Notes: generated by a model not told the origin, from the sequence alone. Counted from the first letter of the stretch, positions 43,007 through 51,583 are shown. The stretch: DNA of 64,000 bases from Christensenella sp. UBA4636 (GCA_002405915.1 DHMS01000033.1:129748-193747); one strand, 5' to 3'. Translations and numbers: made by a program.

Positions 43007-43467
43007 GCGTTTGCCTCCTCCGTTTCTATTTCTTCTTTCTCGCCTTGTTTAAGCCATAACGCAACGTTACCGAGTATCGCGGAGACTAAAAGCGCGATTG
43101 CGATAAAGAGATACGAGCCGTCGATAAGCTTAAAAGCTTCCGCCGAAACGCCGTTGTAGAACACGCCCGAAAGGTACATGTAAGACGTACCCGCAAACGT
43201 TAAAAAGGCAATAAGGCTCATTCCCCAACTCACTATCGGCGCAATGCCGGAGGTCGGCTTAAACGCCGCTAAAAGTATCGTAAGCACAAGCGAAATTATC
43301 GGCAGAATAACGACCGCAGCCGTGTAATATCCCGTCAAAAATTCCTTCTTGAACGCCCCCGCATAGACAAGCCCCGCGATAAACGCAAGCACTGCCGAAA
43401 CGGCGGTGAAGTAAAACCCGATGTTTTTATAACAATCGGTATTAAGATATTTTTTTATCTTTTCCAT
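43003..43467 (-). CDS. Four-helix membrane protein co-translated with the GH3 enzyme
   Basis: The protein has 154 residues with four membrane segments (about 17-37, 48-68, 76-97, 116-138) and an acidic tail (GEKEEIETEEANA). It shows no catalytic motif. The stop overlaps the GH3 start (ATGA), which implies paired production; it may help assemble or tether the GH3 enzyme. No named family recognised. Confidence 0.75.
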   Translation of the reverse strand: MEKIKKYLNTDCYKNIGFYFTAVSAVLAFIAGLVYAGAFKKEFLTGYYTAAVVILPIISLVLTILLAAFKPTSGIAPIVSWGMSLIAFLTFAGTSYMYLSGVFYNGVSAEAFKLIDGSYLFIAIALLVSAILGNVALWLKQGEKEEIETEEANA

Positions 43468-43492
43468 TTTTTATATTTTCCTTTTAGTTTTT

Positions 43493-43535
43493 AAAGGCGC
43501 ACGGTAGGTCGTAAGACCATGAGCCGAACGCCTTT
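43493..43535 (-). terminator. Intercistronic hairpin between the Big2 gene and the GH3 pair
   Basis: AAAGGCG (43493-43499) pairs with CGCCTTT (43529-43535), and an inner GGTC/GACC hairpin lies between. On the minus strand it is 14 bases past the Big2 stop. The following A-rich stretch is a weak terminator, so partial read-through into the GH3 pair is possible. Confidence 0.6.
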
Positions 43536-43548
43536 TTCTTGTTTTTTC

Positions 43549-45687
43549 TTACGCAATCGGAGTGATAACGAGGTTGCTAATTGTTATCGTTTCTTCGGCA
43601 ACATCGTTCGAATGAATACAAATCTGCCAGTAATTATTTTTACTTGTAGTAAGGTCTACGATGGTTTTTACTGTGTAGCCAGCAATCGCCTTTTCTGCTT
43701 CGATATCAACTCTGCCCAAGCTGCCGCTATCTTCAATAGATATTCCGCCTTTTGTTGTCTTTACGGTATAAGTCGCAACAAACTTTTTGTTGAACGGCAA
43801 GAAACGGTACATATATTTACTCTTACTCGGTATAACAATTGATGTAACAGCAGTCAGAACACCATCATTGAACGAGCATATGTCGTTAGGTCTGTTTTCT
43901 TTATCGTTACTATGTCCTTGGGCCCATATACCGGCAAGGCTTCCATCCGCAAAAGCAGAGGCTTTTTTTGTTTCGGTTACATAGCTTGAAGCACTATCTA
44001 CAACGTAAACGGTGCAATCTCTCTTCGCACCCGTTACGGAAGCGGTAACCGTCGCCCAGCCTGCTTTAAGACCGGTGATTTTGCCGTTTTCAACGGTTAC
44101 GATTGTGTTGTCGGAAGTAGACCAAGTAATCGCGCTGCCGTCCGAAGCGGTTGCGGTGAGAGTCTTGGTGTTCTTAGTCGTGCCGTCTTCGTCCGCCTGC
44201 AAATAGAGGTAAACGAAAGTGCTGCTCAAATAAACGGCTTTATCTACAACCACAACCGTGCAAGAAGCCTCTTTCCCTTTGCATTTTACCGTTATGGTAG
44301 CGGTACCGGGCGCAACCGCGGTAACTACGCCGTTTTCAACGGTAGCTACTTTATTATCGGAAGTTTCCCAAGTGAACTCCGCGCCGCTGCCCGTATAAGT
44401 CGGGGTAAGGGTTGCAGTGTTTTTGCCTTCCGCCGTTAAAATTTCGATTTCGTTTTTGTCGAGCGTAAGCTTAGCTTCCGGCGTGGATTCGACGAATACC
44501 GGAACGATAATGAAAGCGGTAGGCGATCTGAATTTGAACTGATAGGGGTCTTGCGCACTCGGTTTTTTGGAAGTGTATTCGAAGTTATAGGTGCCGTAAC
44601 CCGCTTTAATAGTGGTATCGACGCCGTTAATGGAGATAACGCCTTCCGAAGCGGCATATATGCCGAGCGTGACTTTGTAATAAAGACCGCCCTCAGTGTC
44701 GGGTTGATATCTCATGTATACGAAGTTCGTGCCGCTGGTGCCTACGCCCGTAATATCGATTGCAAGCGCGCCGTTCTTAAAAGTCGGAGCTTCGCTTACG
44801 GTAGCGGTAGCCGATTCGAGCAAGTGGTTCCATACTCCGGGAGCGCCGCAAGCGTCCGCCTTTTTACCGGATGCAAGTTCATAGGAATTTTCTACTTCGC
44901 TTACGATAACGAGGTATTGTTCGCTATCTTCGCCGGCGGTTGCGGTAACGAGAGTGGAACCGACTTCAACGCCCGTAACTTTTCCGCCTTCTACGGTCGC
45001 GATTTTGCTGTTAGCCGTAGCCCACTTAGGAGCCGCGAAAGAAGAAGTTATAATTTCGCTTGCGCCTTTCTTAACAAATACGCGCGCAACTACTATTACT
45101 CTTACGTCTTTGGAAACGTCGCCTACCGAAACTTTAACGCTCGTAGTACCCGTCTTTAAGCCGGTGACAACACCGTCCTTAACGGTAGCAACGCTTTCGT
45201 TTTCGCTTTTCCAAACCAAGTCGCCGCTAAGACCTTCCGCCTTAGCTTCGATTTTTGCGGTATCGGAAATATCGGTCATGATAAGAACGCTTGTCTTGTC
45301 AACGATAATCTGTTTGCTTTCAACGGTTACTTCACAAGTTTTTGTTTCAATAACTTTGTTTAAGCCTTTCTTTTTAACGCTTACGGTAATGGTAGCTTTA
45401 CCGCCCGCCTTTGCGGTGACAAGTCCGCCCTGAACGCTCGCTACGTCGGAATCGGAAGACTCCCACCAAATGGTATAGCCCTCTTTTACGGAAGCTTCGA
45501 GCTGTTTGGTTTCGCCGAGGTTAAGAGTTATAGCCGTTTCCGAAAGTGTAAATCCCGTATCGACGCTTGCAGAGTTGCCGCCGCCCGAAGACGAACCGTC
45601 GCCTTTCTTTGCGCAACCGGGGATTATCGCCGCGCACATTACCACAACGAGCAATGCAGCAACGAAAGAGAAGAGTTTGTTTTTCAT
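43549..45687 (-). CDS. Multi-domain Big2 (bacterial Ig-like) lipoprotein
   Basis: The protein has 712 residues. A lipoprotein signal (VVVMCAAIIPGC, Cys25) is followed by about five Big2-type Ig-like repeats marked by the recurrent pattern WxSSDxxVAxVxxGxVTxxxxGxAxITV (e.g. WWESSDSDVASVQGGLVTAK and WETSDNKVATVENGVVTAV), and two beta-sandwich regions that could bind carbohydrate (SATATVSEAPTFKNGALAI; the C-terminal 140 residues). It is probably a surface adhesion or carbohydrate-binding protein working with the GH3 and beta-helix proteins. It has its own promoter and a GGAGG ribosome site. Confidence 0.88.
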   Translation of the reverse strand: MKNKLFSFVAALLVVVMCAAIIPGCAKKGDGSSSGGGNSASVDTGFTLSETAITLNLGETKQLEASVKEGYTIWWESSDSDVASVQGGLVTAKAGGKATITVSVKKKGLNKVIETKTCEVTVESKQIIVDKTSVLIMTDISDTAKIEAKAEGLSGDLVWKSENESVATVKDGVVTGLKTGTTSVKVSVGDVSKDVRVIVVARVFVKKGASEIITSSFAAPKWATANSKIATVEGGKVTGVEVGSTLVTATAGEDSEQYLVIVSEVENSYELASGKKADACGAPGVWNHLLESATATVSEAPTFKNGALAIDITGVGTSGTNFVYMRYQPDTEGGLYYKVTLGIYAASEGVISINGVDTTIKAGYGTYNFEYTSKKPSAQDPYQFKFRSPTAFIIVPVFVESTPEAKLTLDKNEIEILTAEGKNTATLTPTYTGSGAEFTWETSDNKVATVENGVVTAVAPGTATITVKCKGKEASCTVVVVDKAVYLSSTFVYLYLQADEDGTTKNTKTLTATASDGSAITWSTSDNTIVTVENGKITGLKAGWATVTASVTGAKRDCTVYVVDSASSYVTETKKASAFADGSLAGIWAQGHSNDKENRPNDICSFNDGVLTAVTSIVIPSKSKYMYRFLPFNKKFVATYTVKTTKGGISIEDSGSLGRVDIEAEKAIAGYTVKTIVDLTTSKNNYWQICIHSNDVAEETITISNLVITPIA

Positions 45688-45748
45688 AAGTTTAATATAT
45701 CCTCCTTAGGGATTTATTTTGTCTTTCTCCGTCGCTTTTAATGCATGT

Positions 45749-45794
45749 GCTGCGCAAACATGTTTGCGCAGCTACTTTTTTGCATGCAAAAAAG
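45749..45794. repeat. Two adjacent perfect palindromes in the Big2 gene leader
   Basis: A 24-bp palindrome (45749-45772, GCTGCGCAAACA and its complement) and a 20-bp palindrome (45775-45794, CTTTTTTGCA and its complement) are separated by 2 bases. They lie in the 5' leader of the Big2 gene, downstream of its promoter, and could form strong RNA hairpins or bind a dimeric regulator. Confidence 0.8.
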
Positions 45795-45831
45795 ACAAAG
45801 GTAGTGGCTATTCGCCTTTTAAGACAAGCAT

Positions 45832-45860
45832 AGTATACAACAAAAAAAAGACAATTGCAA
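45832..45860 (-). promoter_or_regulatory. Promoter of the Big2 lipoprotein gene
   Basis: TTGCAA (45860-45855), a 17-base spacer and TATACT (45837-45832) lie 145 bases before the ATG, leaving a long leader that includes the palindromes. Confidence 0.75.
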
Positions 45861-45930
45861 TTGCAAAAACAACTTTTTAACATTGCAAATTTTCTAATAA
45901 TTTCAATTTTTTATAAAAAAATAATTTTCA

Positions 45931-45953
45931 CCTTTCAATTTTCAACTTTCAAC
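45931..45953. repeat. TTTCAAC heptamer tract
   Basis: Short run of CTTTCAA/TTTTCAA/CTTTCAAC units next to the tandem OB-fold gene terminator, same family as in four other gaps of the window. Confidence 0.7.
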
Positions 45954-45954
45954 T

Positions 45955-45991
45955 AAAAAAGCCGCAAGGCGTTTTGATACGCACCCGCGGC
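45955..45991 (-). terminator. Terminator of the tandem OB-fold gene
   Basis: On the minus strand GCCGC and GCGGC close a stem with internal GCGT/ACGC pairing, followed by TTTTTTAG. Confidence 0.85.
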
Positions 45992-46002
45992 ATTCATTAT
46001 TA

Positions 46003-46689
46003 TTATATAGCTGTGCTTACATCTTTCAAGAACTTATCGCTGTCAAAACAAAGTTCCGCGTCCATATCGAAGTTGTCGGCGTTTTCAAACGCCGCTAAAC
46101 GAGAAACGGAAACTTCGTAAGCAGTCATTTCCTTAACTTCCGTATCGCTTATCCGCTTTTGATAAATTCTGCTCTGTATCCGCCCCGCCAGCGCGATTTT
46201 TTCGCCTACCGGGATATTGCGCACGAACCGCGCGTTTCTGCCCCAAGCTATGCACGGGATATAGTCGCTTTTATTGTACGCTCTGTTGACCGCGACGAGC
46301 ATATCCGCGATTTCACGAGAGAAAGGGGTCGTGCGGTAAGTCGGTTGTTTGCAAATGTAGCCGCTAAGCACAATGCAGTTAGGATTAACCGAGAATGCCG
46401 GCGAAACCTTTTCGCGCGCGAACACCGAAAGCATAAGTTTGCTTTTGCCGTTGACGAGTTTGTTGTAACTTCTGTACTGACCGAGTACGGAAAGCGTTTT
46501 GCCTTTGTCGAGGTCGCCGTCCGCAATCATTCGTTCGGAAACGGTGATGGGCAGAATATCCGCTTGCCCGGACAGTCTTTTTACGGCTACGTCCACTTCG
46601 TAAAACCCTTCTCCGTACACTTCGTGCGAAAATCTTTTGTCGGAAATTATCTCTCCGCGCAGATACACTTTGTTGTTGCTCTTTTCCAT
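46003..46689 (-). CDS. Tandem OB-fold single-strand DNA-binding-like protein
   Basis: The protein has 228 residues. Two SSB-like OB repeats: first KVYLRGEIISDKRFSHEVYG to about residue 95 (VNGKSKLMLSVFARE), second from NCIVLSGYICKQPTYRT to about 200. Both contain the beta1 VYLRGEI / IVLSGYI strand and a RLSG / PFSREIADML connector typical of SSB and PriB folds. The acidic C-terminus lacks the conserved SSB tip. Such tandem proteins are common in Clostridia and their role is not settled; they may help repair or competence. GGAGG precedes the ATG. Confidence 0.75.
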   Translation of the reverse strand: MEKSNNKVYLRGEIISDKRFSHEVYGEGFYEVDVAVKRLSGQADILPITVSERMIADGDLDKGKTLSVLGQYRSYNKLVNGKSKLMLSVFAREKVSPAFSVNPNCIVLSGYICKQPTYRTTPFSREIADMLVAVNRAYNKSDYIPCIAWGRNARFVRNIPVGEKIALAGRIQSRIYQKRISDTEVKEMTAYEVSVSRLAAFENADNFDMDAELCFDSDKFLKDVSTAI

Positions 46690-46750
46690 TCTTTCTTTTC
46701 CTCCGTTTTTCAGGCGAAACTCAATCTTTTCTCGCCCGTAAAATAAAAAT

Positions 46751-47506
46751 CTATTCGCTTAAAATTTGTTTTCCGCTCTGGTCTATCGCGTAATTTTGTT
46801 TGTACGCGAGTTCGCCTATCGGCACAAATTCGTAGCCCTTTTGTTGTAATGCCGCAAATATGAGCGGCAAGCTCTCGGCTGTATGTAAGCCGTTGTTGTG
46901 GCAAAGTATAATCGAGCCGCTTTTCGTCTTTGCAATAACTCTGTTCGCAATTTCCTCGGCGGAGAGGTCTTTCCAGTCGAGGCTGTCAACGTCCCACTGA
47001 ATGGTCGTAAGCCCCGATTTTTCCGCGCATTCGATAAGCAAATCGTCGTATTCGCCGAACGGCGGGCGGAACAGTTCAACCTTTTTGCCCGTGATATCCT
47101 CTATCGCCTTTTTAGAAGTTCCCAATTCCTTTAAAATATCCGCTTCGTTCATCTTCGCCATATGCGAGTGAGTCGCGCTGTGCGTTCCTAATTCGTGACC
47201 TTTTTCGCTTATCTTTTTAACGTAATCGGGGTATTTTTTCACCCAGAATTCCACGGCGAAAAACGTGCATTTTACATTGAATTTTTCCATAGCCGCAAGA
47301 ATGTCGTCCGTGTGTTCAGTTCCCCATGCGCAGTCAAACGAAACAGCGATTTTTTTATCGTCGCGCCCGACCGAATAAATCGGCAACTTTCTTACGGTCT
47401 TTCCGTAATACACGGGGTACGCAACGCTTGCGTTAACCGCAAAACTAAGTAAAACCACCGCCGTTAAAAGCGCAATCGCGCAAAAAACAATGCTTTTTCT
47501 CTTCAA
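46751..47506 (-). CDS. PdaB-like polysaccharide deacetylase (sporulation-type)
   Basis: The protein has 251 residues and starts at a TTG with GGGAGAG upstream; an ATG just upstream reads out of frame. One membrane or signal segment (FCAIALLTAVVLLSFAVNA) is followed by a NodB-type deacetylase: SFDCAWG with Asp58, the metal histidines in HSATHSHMA (His109, His113), RPPFGEYDD at about 147, and a late LCHNN motif. The family acts on N-acetylated polysaccharide in the wall or cortex. PdaB in Bacillus is a spore protein expressed under sigma-E; a similar role is inferred here. Confidence 0.88.
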   Translation of the reverse strand: MKRKSIVFCAIALLTAVVLLSFAVNASVAYPVYYGKTVRKLPIYSVGRDDKKIAVSFDCAWGTEHTDDILAAMEKFNVKCTFFAVEFWVKKYPDYVKKISEKGHELGTHSATHSHMAKMNEADILKELGTSKKAIEDITGKKVELFRPPFGEYDDLLIECAEKSGLTTIQWDVDSLDWKDLSAEEIANRVIAKTKSGSIILCHNNGLHTAESLPLIFAALQQKGYEFVPIGELAYKQNYAIDQSGKQILSE

Positions 47507-47655
47507 TTTACTCTCCCATAATACAACTTTATTTAAGTCGCTTTTTATTTTGCTTTGTCGACCTATGTCGTTTTTAGTCGATTATAAAGTCGTTTTTGTT
47601 TTATATCTATTACGAGAAAGAATTTTTTATGACTTTTAATTTTTTTCTAAACGCA

Positions 47656-47688
47656 AAAGACTCCCGATTTTTTACTTCGAAAGTCTTT
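47656..47688. terminator. Terminator of the ROK glucokinase gene
   Basis: AAAGACT (47656-47662) pairs with AGTCTTT (47682-47688). It is 38 bases past the stop at 47726 and symmetrical, so it may work in both directions. Confidence 0.7.
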
Positions 47689-47725
47689 ATTATCAAATAT
47701 TATTTTTTATAAAATATTTTTTTGC

Positions 47726-48661
47726 TTACATATTGAGCGCAGCCGCGCCGACGATACCCGCCGATTTTAAGCTTGCGAATATTATGCCCACGCTCGGACC
47801 GGAACTTCTCGCAAACAAACCGCCTTTGACTTGCTCGCGGAGCGGCAAGATAAGGCTGTCGCCCTGGTTAGCGACTCCGCCGCCGATAATGATAACTTCC
47901 GGGCGGAAAATGTTCGCGATATTGATTAAGCCTACCGCAAGATTGTCTATGTATTCGTCTACCACCTGTTTTGCGTATTCGTCGACGTCGGCATAATCGA
48001 AAGCCGTTTTGCCGTCCACGTTTTCAAGTCCGCCGACCTTCCACATTTCGGAATCCTTGTGCGCTTGCATGGCTCTGCGCGTTTCCCTTATGATTGCGGT
48101 AGCCGAACCGTAAGTTTCCCAGCACCCTTTATTGCCGCAAGTGCATTGTTCGCCGTGCGGATGAATAATCATGTGACCTATCTCTCCGCCCGCCGATTTG
48201 TTGCCTTCGTACAGCTTGCCGTCTATAATGATGCCGCCGCCTATACCCGTGCCGAGAGTTACGAAAACGCTCGTTTTGTAGCTTTTGCCCGAACCGAACT
48301 TAGCTTCGCCCAAAGCCGCAGCGTTCGCGTCGTTCGTGATTTTTATGGGATAATCGAAATGTTTGTGCAGTTCGTCCACGATATGAACGTCGCTCCAATA
48401 AAGGTTGCCCGCAACGACCACAACGCCGCTTTCCGCGTCGATAAGCCCCGGTATACCTATGCCTATGCCTTGAATTTCGCCGTTGGCGTTATGCGCTTCG
48501 AGGTCTCTTATAAGCTTAACTATGTTGGAAATAACTTTTTTTACACCCTCTTTCGCGTCGGTCGGAACGGAGCTTTTATACAAAATTTTGCCGTCCGCCG
48601 TAACGATACCGCCTTTAACGCTCGTACCGCCGAAATCTATTCCGATATATACTTTTTCCAT
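47726..48661 (-). CDS. glcK: ROK-family glucokinase
   Basis: The enzyme phosphorylates glucose to glucose 6-phosphate with ATP. The protein has 311 residues. The N-terminal phosphate loop (GIDFGGTSVKGGI), NDANAAALGEA with catalytic Asp111, the LGTGIGGG loop and the zinc signature CTCGNKGCWE (Cys173, Cys175, Cys180, with His163) are intact. Related to ROK repressors but no DNA-binding domain is present. Single gene, or the end of a transcript starting to the right. Substrate could be another hexose or N-acetyl sugar. Confidence 0.92.
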   Translation of the reverse strand: MEKVYIGIDFGGTSVKGGIVTADGKILYKSSVPTDAKEGVKKVISNIVKLIRDLEAHNANGEIQGIGIGIPGLIDAESGVVVVAGNLYWSDVHIVDELHKHFDYPIKITNDANAAALGEAKFGSGKSYKTSVFVTLGTGIGGGIIIDGKLYEGNKSAGGEIGHMIIHPHGEQCTCGNKGCWETYGSATAIIRETRRAMQAHKDSEMWKVGGLENVDGKTAFDYADVDEYAKQVVDEYIDNLAVGLINIANIFRPEVIIIGGGVANQGDSLILPLREQVKGGLFARSSGPSVGIIFASLKSAGIVGAAALNM

Positions 48662-48948
48662 GTTCTTTACCCGCCGAAAAATTCTTTTATCGCGTTTTTA
48701 GGGTTACGTCGTCGCTTTTTACGCGTTTTTGCGCTTCCTCACGCGATACTTTTTCTATATTCTATCATTTTTATTTGCTTTTGTAAAGAAAAACTTGTTA
48801 AACATTGCAATTTTAACTATCCGATATTGCTTTTTTTACTTTTTGTCGCATTCTATTCACATTTTAAAAAGAGTTTTTCCTTTTCGGCAGGCAAAAACGT
48901 ACTATAAAGACAATTTACGACATATTTTAAAATCGGAAACAATTGAGC

Positions 48949-49212
48949 ATGCTTTATTACGACGTAAACGAAAGAATACTTGCCGAGGGCGAGTTCATCG
49001 TCGAAAACTCTTCAACCGTCCGCGCGACCGCGGCAAAATTCGGCGTTTCCAAGTCGACCGTTCACAAAGATTTAAGCTACAAACTAAAATACCTCGACGA
49101 AGCCCTTTTTAACCTCGTCGAGGAAGTTTTACAAAAAAATCTGTCCGAACGACACCTCCGCGGCGGCGTCGCCACCAAACTAAAATACTTAGCGAGAAAA
49201 ATCGAAAGTTGA
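48949..49212 (+). CDS. spoIIID: Stage III sporulation regulator SpoIIID
   Basis: The protein has 87 residues from the ATG at 48949. A helix-turn-helix (VRATAAKFGVSKSTVHKDLS) is followed by the family C-terminal motif ERHLRGGVATKLKYLARK, close to Bacillus SpoIIID (IRHLRGGEATKLKYKK). It directs mother-cell gene expression during sporulation. An alternative TTG six bases upstream is possible. Ribosome site weak. It is convergent with the Dxs-like gene, with heptamer repeats between. Confidence 0.93.
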   Translation: MLYYDVNERILAEGEFIVENSSTVRATAAKFGVSKSTVHKDLSYKLKYLDEALFNLVEEVLQKNLSERHLRGGVATKLKYLARKIES

Positions 49213-49218
49213 AAACGG

Positions 49219-49248
49219 AATCAACTTTCACCTTTCAACTTTCAATTC
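49219..49248. repeat. TTTCAAC heptamer tract between convergent genes
   Basis: Four heptamers (e.g. TCAACTTTCACCTTTCAA) run to the stop codon of the Dxs-like gene. AAAGTTGA (49205-49212) upstream pairs with TCAACTTT (49221-49228), so it may also fold as a terminator. Confidence 0.7.
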
Positions 49249-51000
49249 TCAATTTGCAATATCTTCCGCAATCTGTTCAACCGTAAGACGGTTTTCTTTC
49301 AAAACCTCGTCAACGTTATAGCGGTCGATAAACTGCTTTTTCAAGCCGTAATTGTACACGCGCATACCGCTTGCGCCGTAATAGGAAGCTATCGTTTCGC
49401 CGAAACCGCCGGAAAGAACGCCGTCCTCAATCGTAACGACTTGCGTGTGATTTTCTTTGAGCTTTTCAAGCAATTCTTTGTCAAGCCCCGTCAAAAATAC
49501 GGGGTTAACGAGCGTGGGCTTAAAGCCTTTCGTCTCTTCGATATAAGCGGCAAGCTCTTCGCCGAGCGAATACATTCCGCCCTCCGCGATTATCGCAAGC
49601 TTTTCGCCCTCTTCAACCACGCTGTACTTGTTGATTTTAGAATAATCTTTCTTTACTTCGCCCTTCGCGTGTTCGACTACCGAGGGAACGCGTATCGCAA
49701 CGGGGTGTTTTCTCTGTTCAATAGACCATTCCGTCATCGCCAAAAGTTCCTCGGCGTTTGTCGGCGCAAGGTACACGAGGTTAGGTATGTTTTTAAGCAT
49801 CGGAATATCGAAAATTCCGAGGTGCGTAACGTCCTTAAACGCTTTCACCGAAGCCGCAAAAACAAGTATCGTAACGGGGCTTTCGTTAATGCAGATATCT
49901 TGCGAAATCTGGTCGTAGCAACGCTGAACGAAGGAACTGAAAACAGCCCATACGGGTTTGCCGCCGTAGGTTGCAACGCCGCTCGCCATAGCCGCCGCCG
50001 TTTCTTCCGCAATGCCCACGTCCACAAACTGTTTGCCCGCGATTTCGCGTTTGTCCTTAGTGAAGCCCACGATGACCGGGGTTGCCGCGTTGATTGCAAC
50101 GACCGTCGAATCCTTTTTCATTTTATCCAAAAGGTAGTCGCGCATTATGTCGTTGTAGCTTTCGCCGCCCGCAAAAAGATACTTGCCCGTAACGGGGTCG
50201 AAAGGTCCGCCGGAATGATAGGTTTCGGGGTCTTTTTCGGCGAACGCAAGCCCTTTACCCTTTTTCGTGTGAATATGAACTACGACGGCATGGTCGGTGT
50301 TTTTAACGCTTTCGAACGCTTCTATAAGCTTTTCAACGTCGTTGCCCTCGTCGACGTAAACGTAATCGAGACCAATCGCCTTGAACAAATTGTTCTGCGC
50401 CTTGCCTTTTGTTTCGCGCAAAAGCGCAAGGTTTTTGTACATTCCGCCGTGGTTTTCGGCAATGCTCATCTCGTTGTCGTTTACGACTATTATAAAGTTA
50501 CCGGTCTGCTCGCCCGCGTAGTCAAGCCCTTCCAAAGCTTCCCCGCCCGAAAGCGAACCGTCGCCTATCACCGCGATAACGTTTTCCTTTCCGCCCGCAA
50601 GGTTGCGCGCCTTAGCTAAGCCCAAAGCAAGGCTCACCGAAGTTGAAGTATGCCCTATCGCGAACAGGTCATGCACGCTTTCTTTCGGGTTGGAATAGCC
50701 CGAAACTTCGTCGTAACGGCTCTCGTCGAGGAACGCGTAAGCCCTGCCCGTAAGCATTTTATGGCAATAAGTTTGGTGCGAAACGTCGAAAACCATTTTG
50801 TCGTACGGCGACGAAAAAACGTAATGAAGCGCGACCGTCGCTTCCACAAACCCGAGATTAGGTCCGATATGTCCGCCGTGAACGGAAAGCTTTTTGATAA
50901 GCGTATAGCGCATTTCGTCCGCCAAAACTTTAAGCTCGTCTTTTCCGAGTTTTTTCACGTCGTCGGGTCCCTTAATATTATTCAGATACTTAATTTCCAT
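49249..51000 (-). CDS. Dxs-like thiamine-diphosphate enzyme (divergent transketolase family)
   Basis: The protein has 583 residues. It has the DXS overall order: ThDP motif GDGSLSGGEALEGLDYAG, VNDNEMSIAEN, KKGKGLAFAEKDPETYH, catalytic DVGIAEETAAAMASG and a transketolase C-domain (VVTIEDGVLSGGFGE). However, the stretch equivalent to E. coli FAIDRAGIVGADGQTH reads LVFAASVKAFKDVTH, losing the Arg398-Asp397 pair, and RYPRG becomes RVPSV, losing Arg478. Those arginines bind the phosphate of the sugar substrate. The reaction may thus differ from 1-deoxyxylulose 5-phosphate synthesis. Single gene behind a MerR-type promoter. Confidence 0.8.
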   Translation of the reverse strand: MEIKYLNNIKGPDDVKKLGKDELKVLADEMRYTLIKKLSVHGGHIGPNLGFVEATVALHYVFSSPYDKMVFDVSHQTYCHKMLTGRAYAFLDESRYDEVSGYSNPKESVHDLFAIGHTSTSVSLALGLAKARNLAGGKENVIAVIGDGSLSGGEALEGLDYAGEQTGNFIIVVNDNEMSIAENHGGMYKNLALLRETKGKAQNNLFKAIGLDYVYVDEGNDVEKLIEAFESVKNTDHAVVVHIHTKKGKGLAFAEKDPETYHSGGPFDPVTGKYLFAGGESYNDIMRDYLLDKMKKDSTVVAINAATPVIVGFTKDKREIAGKQFVDVGIAEETAAAMASGVATYGGKPVWAVFSSFVQRCYDQISQDICINESPVTILVFAASVKAFKDVTHLGIFDIPMLKNIPNLVYLAPTNAEELLAMTEWSIEQRKHPVAIRVPSVVEHAKGEVKKDYSKINKYSVVEEGEKLAIIAEGGMYSLGEELAAYIEETKGFKPTLVNPVFLTGLDKELLEKLKENHTQVVTIEDGVLSGGFGETIASYYGASGMRVYNYGLKKQFIDRYNVDEVLKENRLTVEQIAEDIAN

Positions 51001-51032
51001 AAATTTTATCCTCGTTTCTTTGATTTTTCTTC

Positions 51033-51063
51033 ATTCTAACACTTGAAGTTAACTTTAAGTCAA
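51033..51063 (-). promoter_or_regulatory. MerR-type promoter (19-bp spacer with palindrome) of the Dxs-like gene
   Basis: TTGACT (51063-51058) and TAGAAT (51038-51033) are 19 bases apart, longer than normal, and the 20-base ACTTAAAGTTAACTTCAAGT (51060-51041) between them is a near-perfect palindrome centred on GTTAAC. This is the hallmark of promoters activated by MerR-family regulators. No MerR gene is in the window. Confidence 0.75.
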
Positions 51064-51096
51064 GGTATTTTCCTTTGTTTTTCAAAATTTTTTTAG

Positions 51097-51134
51097 AAAA
51101 AATTCGACAAAGCTTTTCAACTCTGCCGAATTTT
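51097..51134 (-). terminator. Terminator of the small lipoprotein gene
   Basis: On the minus strand AAAATTCG pairs with CGAATTTT and is followed by TTTCTAAAAAAATTTT, 30 bases after the stop. Confidence 0.8.
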
Positions 51135-51163
51135 CATCCTAACATGTTTTTTACAACGAAATA

Positions 51164-51583
51164 CTAAAAGTTCTTCAAAGCCTTTGCGATAGATTTTAAG
51201 TTTCCTTTCGTAATATCGCCGTCGTTATAAGCTTCTTCTAAAGTCTTTATCTTTTTGTCTTTTGTATAGACAATCACACACCAATCGCCTTGCGGCAACT
51301 TGCATATGAATATATCGTCTACATACAAATCCACAGCGACACAAACAACGCCTATCCTATTAGAGTACCAAATCATCATTGCAACGATATTACCGGAATA
51401 AGTACCCACATATTTTTCAAAGGTCGTTTCGTAATAACCCTCATCTTTCGCTTGCAGATATTCAAGGTATGCGGTTGCTATTTCCGTTTCCTTATCCTCG
51501 CTTAACTTTCCTACACATGCCGAAAGCAAAAAACAAGCAAGAAAACAACATATAAGCGCGCAAGCGACTACCCTTCTTTTCAT
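51164..51583 (-). CDS. Small hypothetical lipoprotein
   Basis: The protein has 139 residues from the ATG at 51583 (GAGGTGG upstream; an in-frame GTG at 51592 is part of that site). A lipoprotein signal (CFLACFLLSAC) gives Cys about 23. The rest is a small alpha/beta domain (YYETTFEKYVGTYSGN, GDWCVIVYTKDKKIKTLEEA), with no motif I recognise. It is probably attached outside the membrane. Single gene with its own terminator. Confidence 0.65.
   Translation of the reverse strand: MKRRVVACALICCFLACFLLSACVGKLSEDKETEIATAYLEYLQAKDEGYYETTFEKYVGTYSGNIVAMMIWYSNRIGVVCVAVDLYVDDIFICKLPQGDWCVIVYTKDKKIKTLEEAYNDGDITKGNLKSIAKALKNF

Noticed and set aside
49441..50619. 392-codon plus-strand frame opposite the Dxs-like gene
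   Set aside because: Shadow frame with no ribosome site or recognisable motif; the minus frame has a full ThDP enzyme.
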